DNA of 46,643 nt from Pseudomonadota bacterium (GTDB lineage: Bacteria > Desulfobacterota > Desulfarculia > Desulfarculales > Desulfarculaceae): the NCBI GenBank assembly GCA_018819925.1, contig JAHJPG010000129.1:1-46643 (forward strand), in the 5' to 3' direction. Position numbers and translations under genes: made by a program. Below the pieces are notes generated by a model that was given only the letters and a program-made list of their open reading frames with translations, searched no databases and was not told the origin of the DNA. Positions 9,086 to 16,847 of this stretch are shown here, piece after piece; the first letter of the stretch is position 1, and the number at the start of each line of letters is the position of its first letter.

Positions 9086-9625
9086 CTAGAATTCCCGGTC
9101 CGGCCCCAGGGAGGCCAACATCCCCTTGTGCATGTCCATGGCCGTGAGGTAGCGCCCCATGATGGCCAGGGTGGTCTGGCGCTGCTCGGGGGTGACCGGG
9201 CGGACCGCCTTGGCGGGTATGCCGGCCACCATGGTGTTGGCTGGCACCTCCATGCCCGGCGGCACCACCGACCCGGCGGCCACGATGGCCCCCTCCCCCA
9301 CCCGGGCCCGGTCCAGGACCACCGCTCCCATGCCGATGAGGACCTGGTCCTCCACGGTGCAGGAATGCAGCACCACCCGGTGCCCCACCACCACCTCGCT
9401 GCCCACCAGGGTTCCTTGACCCGTGTGGGACACATGGATGATGGTCCCGTCTTGCAGGTTGCTTTTGGCGCCCACCCGGATCCAGTTGATGTCGCCGCGC
9501 AGCACGCAGCCGTACCACACACTGACTTCCGGACCCAACTCCACGTCGCCCAGGACCACCGCGCCCGGCGCCACGAATGCGCTGCGGTCAATTTGAGGCG
9601 TCTTACCGTTGATTGATTCGATCAT
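9086..9625 (-). CDS. Gamma-carbonic anhydrase family protein
   Basis: Left-handed beta-helix protein of 179 residues made of hexapeptide repeats, like YrdA/PaaY. Repeats run from about residue 15 (FVAPGAVVLGDVELGPEVSVWYG) to 135. Three histidines in IIHVSHTG and VVVGHRVVLHSC match the zinc-ligand pattern of the family, so metal binding is plausible. Carbonic anhydrase activity is not assured, because many YrdA-like members have none demonstrated. It is the first gene of a two-gene minus-strand operon and divergent from the M23 peptidase. Confidence 0.88.
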   Translation of the reverse strand: MIESINGKTPQIDRSAFVAPGAVVLGDVELGPEVSVWYGCVLRGDINWIRVGAKSNLQDGTIIHVSHTGQGTLVGSEVVVGHRVVLHSCTVEDQVLIGMGAVVLDRARVGEGAIVAAGSVVPPGMEVPANTMVAGIPAKAVRPVTPEQRQTTLAIMGRYLTAMDMHKGMLASLGPDREF

Positions 9626-9683
9626 AGGGCAATATTACGGCGATGTACGCGGCCCGGCAAGCCACTTCCTGGAGGTTGCCTTC

Positions 9684-9712
9684 TTGACAGCCCCGCGGCC
9701 CTGGCCTACCCT
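9684..9712 (+). promoter_or_regulatory. Candidate promoter for the M23 peptidase operon
   Basis: Perfect TTGACA (9684-9689) followed after 17 bp by TACCCT (9707-9712). The -10 is poor, so this is tentative. It lies in the divergent gap between the gamma-carbonic-anhydrase-like gene and the peptidase. Confidence 0.35.
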
Positions 9713-9759
9713 TTTCGCACGGACACCCCACACCGATCGAGGCAAGGGAGCGAAACCAC

Positions 9760-11130
9760 ATGACCCGCGGAAAAAGCCGCCTTTGGCTGGTAATTCTGGT
9801 CCTGATCCTGGTGCTGCTGGGAGCCGGGGCCTTTTATGTCTGGCCCCACCTGGAGGGCACTCCGCCCCAGATAGCCCTGGAGAAGCCGGTCAGCCATCTG
9901 GGCAAGAGCAATACGGTCTTTCTTAGGGTAAGCGACCAGGGCCGCGGCCTGGCCTGGGTGCGGGTGACCCTGGTGCAGCAGGAGCGCAAGGGCGTTGTTC
10001 TGAATCAAGCGTTTGACGCCCCCGGCGCGCCCCTGGCATCGCTCAAGCTGGCGGTCAATCCCCTGGAGATGGGCATGCACCAGGGAAAAGCCACCCTGGT
10101 GGTGGAGGCGGCGGACCGCTCCTGGCGCAACTGGATGAAGGGCAACGTCTACCTCAAGGAATTTCCGGTGGAGGTGGACACCACCCCGCCGCGCATCAGC
10201 TCCCTCAACCAAATCATACGCTTGAACCGGGGCGGCACCGGCCTGGCCGTATACACGGTCAACGAGGCCCAGGCAAGCCACGGGGTGCGGGTGGGCGACA
10301 AGGTTTTCATGGGTTGGGCCCCCTGGCCCCAGCAGCCGGGCACCAAGCTTTGCTATTTCGCCTACGGCGACAGCCAGCCCAGGGGAGTGAACATCGACCT
10401 GTGGGCCGAGGACATTGCCGGCAATCAGGCCCAAATGCCCTTGAACGTAAAGGTGCGCTGGAAAAACTTCAAGACCGACATCATCAATCTCAATGAACGG
10501 TTCATGAACATCGTGGCCGCCCGTTTCGCCGACCAGATCCCCACGGACCGGCAAACGCCCCTGGCCAAGTTCCTGTGGATCAACCAGGACCTGCGTCAGC
10601 ACGACAACGCCAAGATCGCCTTGGCGGCCATGCCCAGCCAGCCCTACCAGCTATGGCAAAAGACCCTGGAGCGCCCCCTGGGCGCGCCCAAGGCCGCTTT
10701 TGGCGACCGGCGGGAATATATATTCAACAAGGAAGTGGTCAGCCGCAGCGTGCACCTGGGCCAAGACCTGGCCCACACCGAGCGCAGCCCGGTCAAGGCG
10801 GCGGCCAATGGCATCGTGCGCTACGCCGCCGATCTGGGCATCTACGGCAACTGCGTGATCCTGAGCCACGGCCAGGGGCTGGCCAGCCTCTACGGCCATC
10901 TTTCCGAGCTGCGAGTCAAGGTTGGCGACGAAGTATCGCGCAACCAGGAGATCGGACTGTCGGGCATGACCGGACTGGCCCTGGGCGACCACCTTCACTT
11001 CTCGGTTTTGGTGGGCGGGGTGTTCGTCAACCCCACCGAGTGGTGGGACCCCCACTGGGTGCAAGACAACGTGCTGCTGCGCTTCAGCGAGGCCGGGCTG
11101 CCCCAGCCCCTGCCGTTGGCTAAACAATAA
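9760..11130 (+). CDS. Membrane-anchored M23 (LytM/NlpD-type) peptidase
   Basis: Predicted cell-wall endopeptidase of 456 residues. An N-terminal hydrophobic helix (about residues 9-28) anchors it. An Ig/cadherin-like region (DTTPPRISSL; DIAGNQAQMPLNV) follows. The C-terminal M23 domain carries the zinc motifs HLGQDLA near residue 331 and GDHLHFSV near residue 410, both complete, so catalysis is plausible. Such proteins cut peptidoglycan cross-links at division or elongation. The next gene, a lipoprotein, starts 4 bases later. Confidence 0.9.
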   Translation: MTRGKSRLWLVILVLILVLLGAGAFYVWPHLEGTPPQIALEKPVSHLGKSNTVFLRVSDQGRGLAWVRVTLVQQERKGVVLNQAFDAPGAPLASLKLAVNPLEMGMHQGKATLVVEAADRSWRNWMKGNVYLKEFPVEVDTTPPRISSLNQIIRLNRGGTGLAVYTVNEAQASHGVRVGDKVFMGWAPWPQQPGTKLCYFAYGDSQPRGVNIDLWAEDIAGNQAQMPLNVKVRWKNFKTDIINLNERFMNIVAARFADQIPTDRQTPLAKFLWINQDLRQHDNAKIALAAMPSQPYQLWQKTLERPLGAPKAAFGDRREYIFNKEVVSRSVHLGQDLAHTERSPVKAAANGIVRYAADLGIYGNCVILSHGQGLASLYGHLSELRVKVGDEVSRNQEIGLSGMTGLALGDHLHFSVLVGGVFVNPTEWWDPHWVQDNVLLRFSEAGLPQPLPLAKQ

Positions 11131-11134
11131 TCCC

Positions 11135-12316
11135 TTGGGTCCGGCGCACCCCCACCGGCTTTGGCTCGGCCTGCTTTTGGCGGCCCTGGGCTTGGCCGCG
11201 GGCTGCGCCGGCATGAGCCCCGCCCCCTCCCCCCGGCCCCTGGCCCCGGGAGACTATCTGGCTCCCCCCGACCTCGCCCCACTGAGCCGGGAGGAGTTGG
11301 ACCGCCGCCTGGCCGGGGCCCGAGTGGTGCTGGTGGGTGAACGCCACGATCACCCCGGGCACCACGCCATCCAGTTGGAAGTGCTCAAACGCCTGGCGGC
11401 CCAGGGTCCGGTGGTGGTGGGCGTGGAGTGGCTGGCCCAGGACGCCCAGCCCGCCTGCGACGCCCTGTCCGCCGGCAAGATCACCCTGGATCAGTTCCGC
11501 GCCCAAGTGCAATGGGACCAAACCTGGAGTTATCCCTGGGCCATGTTCGCCCCCATATTCGCCGAGGTGCGGGCCCGGGGACACCTGCTGGTGGCCCTCA
11601 ACGCGCCTTTGGACGTGGTGCGCCAGGTGGCCCAGGGCGGCCTGAAGTCCCTTACCCCGGCCCAGAGGGCGGCCATCGCCCCGGCCCTGGATTTGGACGA
11701 TCCCGCCTATCGCCGGAAGGTTTCCCGCCAATTCGCCTTCCATGGAGCCAAGGACCCCCAGGCCCAGGAAAACTTTTTCGCGGCCCAGGTGGTGCGCGAC
11801 GAAACCATGGCCCATAACCTGGCCCGGCGTATTGTCCCCTGGCCCGACGGCGGCAAGCGGGGCCTGGTCCTGGCCGGATCGGGACACCTGGCCGGCGACA
11901 TGGGCCTGCCCCCGCGCATCGCCCGCCGCCTGCCCGGGTACAAGCCGCTAACGGTTCTACCGGTGAGCCCGGCCGCGGCCCAAGCCATGGCCTCGGGAAT
12001 GGGATACGGCCCCGCCGGCCTGCTGGCCGTGTCCAGCCCCGCCCCGCCGCCTCCGCCGCGCCTGGTGCTGCTGCTCAAGATGGAAAACGGCGGCCTAGTG
12101 GTCAAGCGCCTCATTCCCGGCAGTCCGGCCCAAAAGGCGGGGGTGTTACCCGGCGATCTTCTCTTGGCGGTTGACGGCAAGCCCCTCGCCTCGCCCAAGG
12201 GAATTCACGATGCCATAAAGGCGGCCCCCCACGCCCCCCACACCTACCGGTTGGAACGCGCGGGCAAGCGTTTGGAGTTGACCATCACCCTGCCCCGCCC
12301 GGGGTCCGGCCCTTAG
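11135..12316 (+). CDS. ChaN-like (DUF399) lipoprotein with C-terminal PDZ domain
   Basis: 393 residues. The N-terminus (LGLLLAALGLAAGCAG) is a lipoprotein signal with a Cys lipobox near residue 24. A ChaN/DUF399 domain follows: RVVLVGERHDHPGHHAIQLEVL near residue 66, VGVEWLAQDAQ, then VLAGSGHLAGDMGLP. ChaN of Campylobacter is a haem-binding, iron-regulated lipoprotein. Residues 310-385 form a PDZ domain (LIPGSPAQKAGVLPGDLLLAVDGKPL), which could tether it to another envelope protein. The TTG start at 11135 has no clear Shine-Dalgarno site, so coupling to the M23 gene is likely. Substrate and partner are unknown. Confidence 0.85.
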   Translation: MGPAHPHRLWLGLLLAALGLAAGCAGMSPAPSPRPLAPGDYLAPPDLAPLSREELDRRLAGARVVLVGERHDHPGHHAIQLEVLKRLAAQGPVVVGVEWLAQDAQPACDALSAGKITLDQFRAQVQWDQTWSYPWAMFAPIFAEVRARGHLLVALNAPLDVVRQVAQGGLKSLTPAQRAAIAPALDLDDPAYRRKVSRQFAFHGAKDPQAQENFFAAQVVRDETMAHNLARRIVPWPDGGKRGLVLAGSGHLAGDMGLPPRIARRLPGYKPLTVLPVSPAAAQAMASGMGYGPAGLLAVSSPAPPPPPRLVLLLKMENGGLVVKRLIPGSPAQKAGVLPGDLLLAVDGKPLASPKGIHDAIKAAPHAPHTYRLERAGKRLELTITLPRPGSGP

Positions 12317-12366
12317 CCGGAATGGATTCACGTTATCTAACCCCGTTTTAACTCTGACTTTTACCG

Positions 12367-12395
12367 TTGCGCCCCGTCTTTGGTTTTGTTATAGA
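12367..12395 (+). promoter_or_regulatory. Sigma-70-type promoter of the chemosensory operon
   Basis: TTGCGC (12367-12372) and TATAGA (12390-12395) with a 17-bp spacer, and an extended -10 TG at 12387-12388. It lies in the only sizeable gap before the ten-gene operon, in an AT-rich patch. The predicted leader is about 75 nt. Confidence 0.6.
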
Positions 12396-12475
12396 TAGTG
12401 CATTGAGTTTAACGCCTGACGTCCAAGGGGCCTGCTTTTTTAGTTGGGCCCATACCCTGGAAGCTAGGAGAGGCA

Positions 12476-12787
12476 ATGGAACTGAAAGTCGTTGCCCTTG
12501 AGGACCGCGCTCGCATTGAGATCGCAGGCAACATAGACGAACGGGGCGCTGAAGAGATGAAAAGGCGTTTTTTGGATCTGGACCTGTCTTCGATCAAGGA
12601 AGTGACCCTGGACTTCGGCGGAGTCACCTTCATCGGTAGTTCCGGCATAGGCAAGCTGCTGCTGCTCTACAAAAACCTGGCCACTCACGGCGGCGCGGTG
12701 CGCATAGACAATATGCCCAAGGACATCTACACTATGTTCAAAGTGGTCAAACTGGATAAAATATTCCAGATATCCTCGGCCACTTGA
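12476..12787 (+). CDS. STAS-domain anti-sigma-factor antagonist (SpoIIAA/RsbV type)
   Basis: Single STAS domain of 103 residues. The key segment VTLDFGGVTFIGSSGIGKLLLLYKNL (written here only as landmarks: GSSG near residues 58-61) keeps the serine that HATPase kinases phosphorylate and PP2C phosphatases dephosphorylate in partner-switching systems. It is first in the operon, whose last two genes encode exactly such a phosphatase and HATPase. It is therefore the probable output switch. Its binding target is unknown. The ATG at 12476 follows GGAGAGGCA. Confidence 0.9.
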   Translation: MELKVVALEDRARIEIAGNIDERGAEEMKRRFLDLDLSSIKEVTLDFGGVTFIGSSGIGKLLLLYKNLATHGGAVRIDNMPKDIYTMFKVVKLDKIFQISSAT

Positions 12788-12800
12788 ATGGGGTGCCCCC

Positions 12801-13094
12801 TTGCTGGACTACCAGCTCTCTCCCAATGAGCTTGCCTTGAGCGGCCAACTCAAGGTGCAATACTTGGACACATTAAAAGAAGCCCTACTGAAAGCCGCCC
12901 AACAGGGAGGCTTGGCGTGCTTGAACCTTTCTCAGGTGCGGGAAGTCGATACCGCCGGCCTGCAACTATTGTTGGCCTGGCTGCGCCAACCACGCCCCCA
13001 ATTCATCCCACGCCTGACCGATGTCCCGGAGGTCGTGGCGCGGGCTCTGCGCCTGGGCGGCTTGCAGAGTCATTTTGCCCCGTTCATGGAGTAA
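12801..13094 (+). CDS. Second STAS-domain protein, MlaB-like, no phospho-serine
   Basis: 97-residue STAS protein starting with TTG 13 bases after the first STAS gene. The loop reads VDTAGLQLLLAW, so the serine position of SpoIIAA-type proteins (D-S-S-G) is alanine (D-T-A-G), as in MlaB-like STAS domains. Phosphorylation control at that site is therefore unlikely. It may act as a scaffold or compete constitutively for the same partner as the first STAS protein. Its place just before cheY suggests a role in the chemosensory complex. Confidence 0.82.
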   Translation: MLDYQLSPNELALSGQLKVQYLDTLKEALLKAAQQGGLACLNLSQVREVDTAGLQLLLAWLRQPRPQFIPRLTDVPEVVARALRLGGLQSHFAPFME

Positions 13095-13100
13095 ACCGGC

Positions 13101-13508
13101 ATGACCTCCCCTGCTCACCCAACCAACCGCCTTATCCTCTTGGTGGATGATTCGGCCACTTTGCGAATGTCGGTGCGGAGCATCCTGGAGGAGGCTGGCT
13201 ATGAATTGGTGGAGGCCAGCGACGGAGTGGAGGGCCTGGAGGTGCTTAGGGCCCTCGGCCGCCAGGGGCGGAACCCCGCCATGATCATAAGCGACGTGAA
13301 CATGCCCCGCCTCGACGGCATTTCCTTTATCAAGGAAATCAAGAACACCCCCCACAAGTTCCTGCCCATCCTGGTGTTGACCACCGAGGGCCAACCCCAA
13401 AGCAAGTTGGAAGGCAAGCGGGCCGGAGCCTCGGGCTGGCTGGTCAAGCCCTTTCAGCCGGAGACTTTGCTGGCGGTGGTCAAGAAATTCACCCGCTCCC
13501 TGAACTGA
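13101..13508 (+). CDS. cheY: CheY-like single-domain response regulator
   Basis: 135-residue receiver domain. The acidic pair is VDDSAT (D16-D17), the phospho-acceptor is D65 in IISDVNMPRLDG, and the switch Thr and Lys lie in LVLTTEG and LVKPF. There is no output domain, so it acts by binding a partner or as a phosphate sink for CheA. It starts 6 bases after the second STAS gene. Whether it reaches a flagellar motor cannot be told, since no flagellar gene is in the window. Confidence 0.92.
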   Translation: MTSPAHPTNRLILLVDDSATLRMSVRSILEEAGYELVEASDGVEGLEVLRALGRQGRNPAMIISDVNMPRLDGISFIKEIKNTPHKFLPILVLTTEGQPQSKLEGKRAGASGWLVKPFQPETLLAVVKKFTRSLN

Positions 13509-13514
13509 GTAGGG

Positions 13515-15542
13515 GTGGTGGACCAAAAACTGCTAGAAATCTTCGCCGAGGAAGCCGGGGAACTCATGGAGGCCCTGGAGGCGGGACTGTTATCCCTGGA
13601 AGGCGGGGCCGGCCAAGACCTGATCAACGGCGTGTTCCGCGCGGCCCATACCATGAAGGGCAACGCGGGCATCGTGGGCTTTGAAGACGTGGTGGAGCTT
13701 ACCCACCTCATGGAAAGCCTGCTGGATCAGATGCGTCAGGGACTACGCCAACCGGACGTCCAAAGCGTGAGCCTGTTGCTCAAGGCCACGGATGCCCTGA
13801 GGGAAATGGTGGGCGCCCGCGTGGCCGGGCAAGAGGCGTCCCAGGCTCCCGGCGAAATCATGCAACCGCTCAACGCCCTGCTGCGGCCTGATTCCCAGGA
13901 GGAGACGGCGGCGCCCAGCCCGGCCACCCCCAACCTCTCCCATCGCCCCTCGCCCCCGGCCAACGCCCGGCGGCGGCTGCACCTGAGCATCAGGCTGCAA
14001 CCGGACCTGTTGGGCACCGGCACCGATCCCTTGCGGCTCTTGCGGGAACTTGAGGAATTGGGCGACATCGAGCGGGTGATCTGCCATGTCGAGGACCTGC
14101 CTCCCATGGAGCAAATGGACCCCTTCACCCTATATCTGTGGTGGGAAGTTTGGATGGCCACCCCCCATCCCCAGGCCACCATCGACAACGTTTTCATGTT
14201 TGTGCGCGACGAGGGGCATATTTTCAGCGAGGAGGCTCAGGGCCCGCCCCCCAACGATAACGCGGCCCTGTCCCTGCTGCCCCGGACCCGGCACGACCCG
14301 CCTTCGCCGGTCCCGGCGCCAGGCGAGCAGACGCCGGCGCCCAAGGCGGCTGCCCCGCGAACCGCCCCCCTGGCCACGCCCACCATCCGGGTGGACACGG
14401 ACAAGCTGGATAAGCTGGTGAACCTGGTGGGCGAGTTGGTCATCGGGGTGGCCCGGGTTTCCGAGAGCGCGAGCCCCGAGGCCGGCCCCGAACTGCGCGA
14501 GGCCATGGAGTCCCTGGGCCACGCGAGCCGCGAATTGCAGCAGCAGGTGATGCGGGTGCGCATGGTGCCCGTGGGGGGCACATTCAATCGCTTCCGGCGG
14601 GTGGTGCGGGACCTGGCCGCCGAGTTGGGCAAGCAGATTCGCCTGAATCTAAGCGGCCTGGACACCGAGTTGGACAAGAACGTGGCAGAGCAAATAGCCG
14701 ATCCCCTGAGCCACTTGGTGCGCAACGCGGCGGTCCACGGCCTGGAGACGCCGGCCGTGCGCCGCCAAGCGGGCAAACCGGCCGAGGGGGTTATCTGGCT
14801 GCGAGCCTACCAGCAGCAAGGGCGCATTTTCATCGAGGTGGCCGACGACGGCCGGGGCATCGATCCCGAACGGGTGTTGGCCAGAGCGGCGTCCTTGGGA
14901 CTGACCCCACCCGAAGACGCCTCCAACTCGGCGGATATCTACAAGCTTCTGTTCCACCCGGGCTTTTCCACCGCCGATAAAGTCACCGAGCTTTCCGGCC
15001 GGGGGGTGGGCTTGGACGTGGTGCGGGAAAACATCGAATCCCTGCGGGGGGCGGTGGAGGTGGAGTCGCACCCGGGCCAGGGCAGCACCTTTCGCATCAA
15101 GCTGCCCCTGACCCTAGCCATCATCGACGGCATGAACGTGATGGTGGCCGGCGAGGTGTTCGTGCTTCCTCTGTTGTCCATCGTGGAGTCGCTGCGCCCT
15201 GTCCCCGGAGACCTGAAAACCGTGGAGGGCAAGGGCGAGTTGATCAGGTTCCGGGGCAATTACCTGCCCCTGGTGCGTCTGGCCCGCCTTTTTCGCCTGA
15301 CCGGCGGAGTGGAAGACCCCTGCCAGGGCCTAGTCATGGTCATAGAAAGCCTTGGCAAACGCTTCGGCCTTCTGGTGGACGACATCCTGGGCGAGCGCCA
15401 GGCGGTGATCAAATCCCTGGAGCAGAACTACCAGAAGGTGCCCGGAGTGAACGGGGCCACCATTTTGGGAGACGGCCGGGTGAGCCTGATTTTGGACATC
15501 CTGGGCCTGGAGCGCATGGCTCTGGGCACGGACCAGGAGTAA
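13515..15542 (+). CDS. cheA: Chemotaxis-type histidine kinase CheA
   Basis: 675-residue CheA. The P1/Hpt domain has the phospho-acceptor H45 in FRAAHTMKGNAG. A P2-like domain follows (LHLSIRLQPDLLG to about residue 235), then a proline-rich linker, the P3 dimerisation helices (DKLDKLVNLVGELV), and P4 with an N-box (HLVRNAAVHGLE near residue 400), DDGRGID and GRGVGLDVV. The P5/CheW-like domain is C-terminal (GEVFVLPLLSIVESL). All catalytic motifs are intact. There is no fused receiver. It starts with GTG at 13515 (13518 is an equally possible GTG), 6 bases after cheY. Confidence 0.95.
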   Translation: MVDQKLLEIFAEEAGELMEALEAGLLSLEGGAGQDLINGVFRAAHTMKGNAGIVGFEDVVELTHLMESLLDQMRQGLRQPDVQSVSLLLKATDALREMVGARVAGQEASQAPGEIMQPLNALLRPDSQEETAAPSPATPNLSHRPSPPANARRRLHLSIRLQPDLLGTGTDPLRLLRELEELGDIERVICHVEDLPPMEQMDPFTLYLWWEVWMATPHPQATIDNVFMFVRDEGHIFSEEAQGPPPNDNAALSLLPRTRHDPPSPVPAPGEQTPAPKAAAPRTAPLATPTIRVDTDKLDKLVNLVGELVIGVARVSESASPEAGPELREAMESLGHASRELQQQVMRVRMVPVGGTFNRFRRVVRDLAAELGKQIRLNLSGLDTELDKNVAEQIADPLSHLVRNAAVHGLETPAVRRQAGKPAEGVIWLRAYQQQGRIFIEVADDGRGIDPERVLARAASLGLTPPEDASNSADIYKLLFHPGFSTADKVTELSGRGVGLDVVRENIESLRGAVEVESHPGQGSTFRIKLPLTLAIIDGMNVMVAGEVFVLPLLSIVESLRPVPGDLKTVEGKGELIRFRGNYLPLVRLARLFRLTGGVEDPCQGLVMVIESLGKRFGLLVDDILGERQAVIKSLEQNYQKVPGVNGATILGDGRVSLILDILGLERMALGTDQE

Positions 15543-15548
15543 GCGGCC

Positions 15549-16847
15549 GTGGCGCGCCGTGAGATATTAACCCCTCTGGCAGCCGAAGCTCCGGCTCTTT
15601 TGCGGGCGGTGGAGGAAGGGCTGCTGGCCCTGGAGCGCGGCGAGTCCGCCCCGGAAGCGGCCCAAAGCGTTTTCAGGTCATTGCACGCCGCCTGGGCCGG
15701 CGCCGCGGTAGCCGGTTTGGAAAACCTTGAACGCCTGGCCGGCCGCATGGAATTAACCCTAAGGCTCCTGGTCCATGGCCGTCTGTCTCCGCGCCAGCAT
15801 ATCATCGACGCCTTGTTGCAGGCGGCGGATCTTTTGGCGGCCATGCTCACCCGCCTGCAGGAAGCGGAAAAAGTTGAGGCGGGCGGTTGCCTGCGGGCGC
15901 TGGACGCGGCCCTGGGGGCCGAGTTGCCCCCGGAGTTGATTGACCGCCTGACCCCGGCCCCACTGCCCGGCCACCCGGCCTGGCTGGTCGCCCCCTGGCT
16001 GCTGGAAAGGGTCTTGGCGCAAGACCAAGGCCTGTTCATGGTCATTCTTTCCAAGGAGGCCCAAGACAGCGGGGAGTCCCTTTACGCTCACCTGGGGGAG
16101 TTGCTCACCCTGGGGGAATTGTTGGCCTGCGCCCCCGGGCCCCGGCAATCCCTGGAGTTGCTCTACGCATCGCCCCTGGAGCAGGATTTGCTAGGCGAGG
16201 CCCTGTCCCTACCCAGGGAGTTTTTGCGTCCCTTGCCGCCGTCTGATTTGAATGACTCCGGCGAGGAGCGGCCAACCCTGAAAGAGAAGCCCGCCCACCC
16301 GGGCCCGGCCCAGGCACCCTCTCCCCAGGGGTTTTCCACGCCTGTCGCCACCGCCTCGCATTTCCAGGCGCCGGCGTCATCTCCGGCCCCGGCTGTTGAC
16401 CTGGAACGGCGGGTAAACTACCTCGTCTTCCACCTGGGCGGGGAGATGTACGGCGTGGAGGTGTCCCTGGTACACGAAATAATCAACCTGCCGCCCGTCA
16501 CCCCCCTGCCCTTGTCCCCGGAGTTCGTTCTGGGTGTGGTGAACCTGCGGGGCGCGGTGGCTCCGGTGTTTGATCTGCGCCTGAGGCTGGGGCTGACCCC
16601 GGGAGGGGGCCGGGGCGAACCGGTGGCGGTGGTGGTGCGCCTGGATGGCAAACTGCAAGGGGTGGTGGTGGACACGGTGGATGACGTCCTTGATCTGGGC
16701 AGCGAGGATATCCAGGAGCCGCCGGAGATGGCCGGTCCGGTGCGGCGCGAGTGTTTACTGGGTCTGGTTCAGCGAGAGGAAGACTTGATCATTCTGATGG
16801 ACCTGGCCCGGCTGCTGGCCCAGGAGCCGATGGACCATGCCGCCTGA
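15549..16847 (+). CDS. Unusual CheW: degenerate Hpt and P2-like domains fused to CheW
   Basis: 432 residues, far longer than a normal CheW (about 160). The C-terminal third is a clear CheW domain (YLVFHLGGEMYGVEV near residue 295; FVLGVVNLRGAVAPVFDLR). The N-terminus lines up with the Hpt domain of the CheA next door: VFRSLHAAWAGAAVAG against VFRAAHTMKGNAGIVG. It keeps the histidine (H46) but loses the lysine and glycine that follow it. The middle (LFMVILSKEAQDSGESLY near residue 170) resembles the P2-like domain of CheA. The protein thus looks like a CheA copy that lost the P3/P4 kinase core. The start is GTG at 15549. It overlaps cheR by 11 bases. Confidence 0.85.
   Translation: MARREILTPLAAEAPALLRAVEEGLLALERGESAPEAAQSVFRSLHAAWAGAAVAGLENLERLAGRMELTLRLLVHGRLSPRQHIIDALLQAADLLAAMLTRLQEAEKVEAGGCLRALDAALGAELPPELIDRLTPAPLPGHPAWLVAPWLLERVLAQDQGLFMVILSKEAQDSGESLYAHLGELLTLGELLACAPGPRQSLELLYASPLEQDLLGEALSLPREFLRPLPPSDLNDSGEERPTLKEKPAHPGPAQAPSPQGFSTPVATASHFQAPASSPAPAVDLERRVNYLVFHLGGEMYGVEVSLVHEIINLPPVTPLPLSPEFVLGVVNLRGAVAPVFDLRLRLGLTPGGGRGEPVAVVVRLDGKLQGVVVDTVDDVLDLGSEDIQEPPEMAGPVRRECLLGLVQREEDLIILMDLARLLAQEPMDHAA

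Noticed and set aside
9085-9591. N-terminal extension of the 367-residue minus-strand protein
   Set aside because: The extension is the wrong-frame shadow of the gamma-carbonic-anhydrase gene; an ATG right after that gene's stop is the better start.
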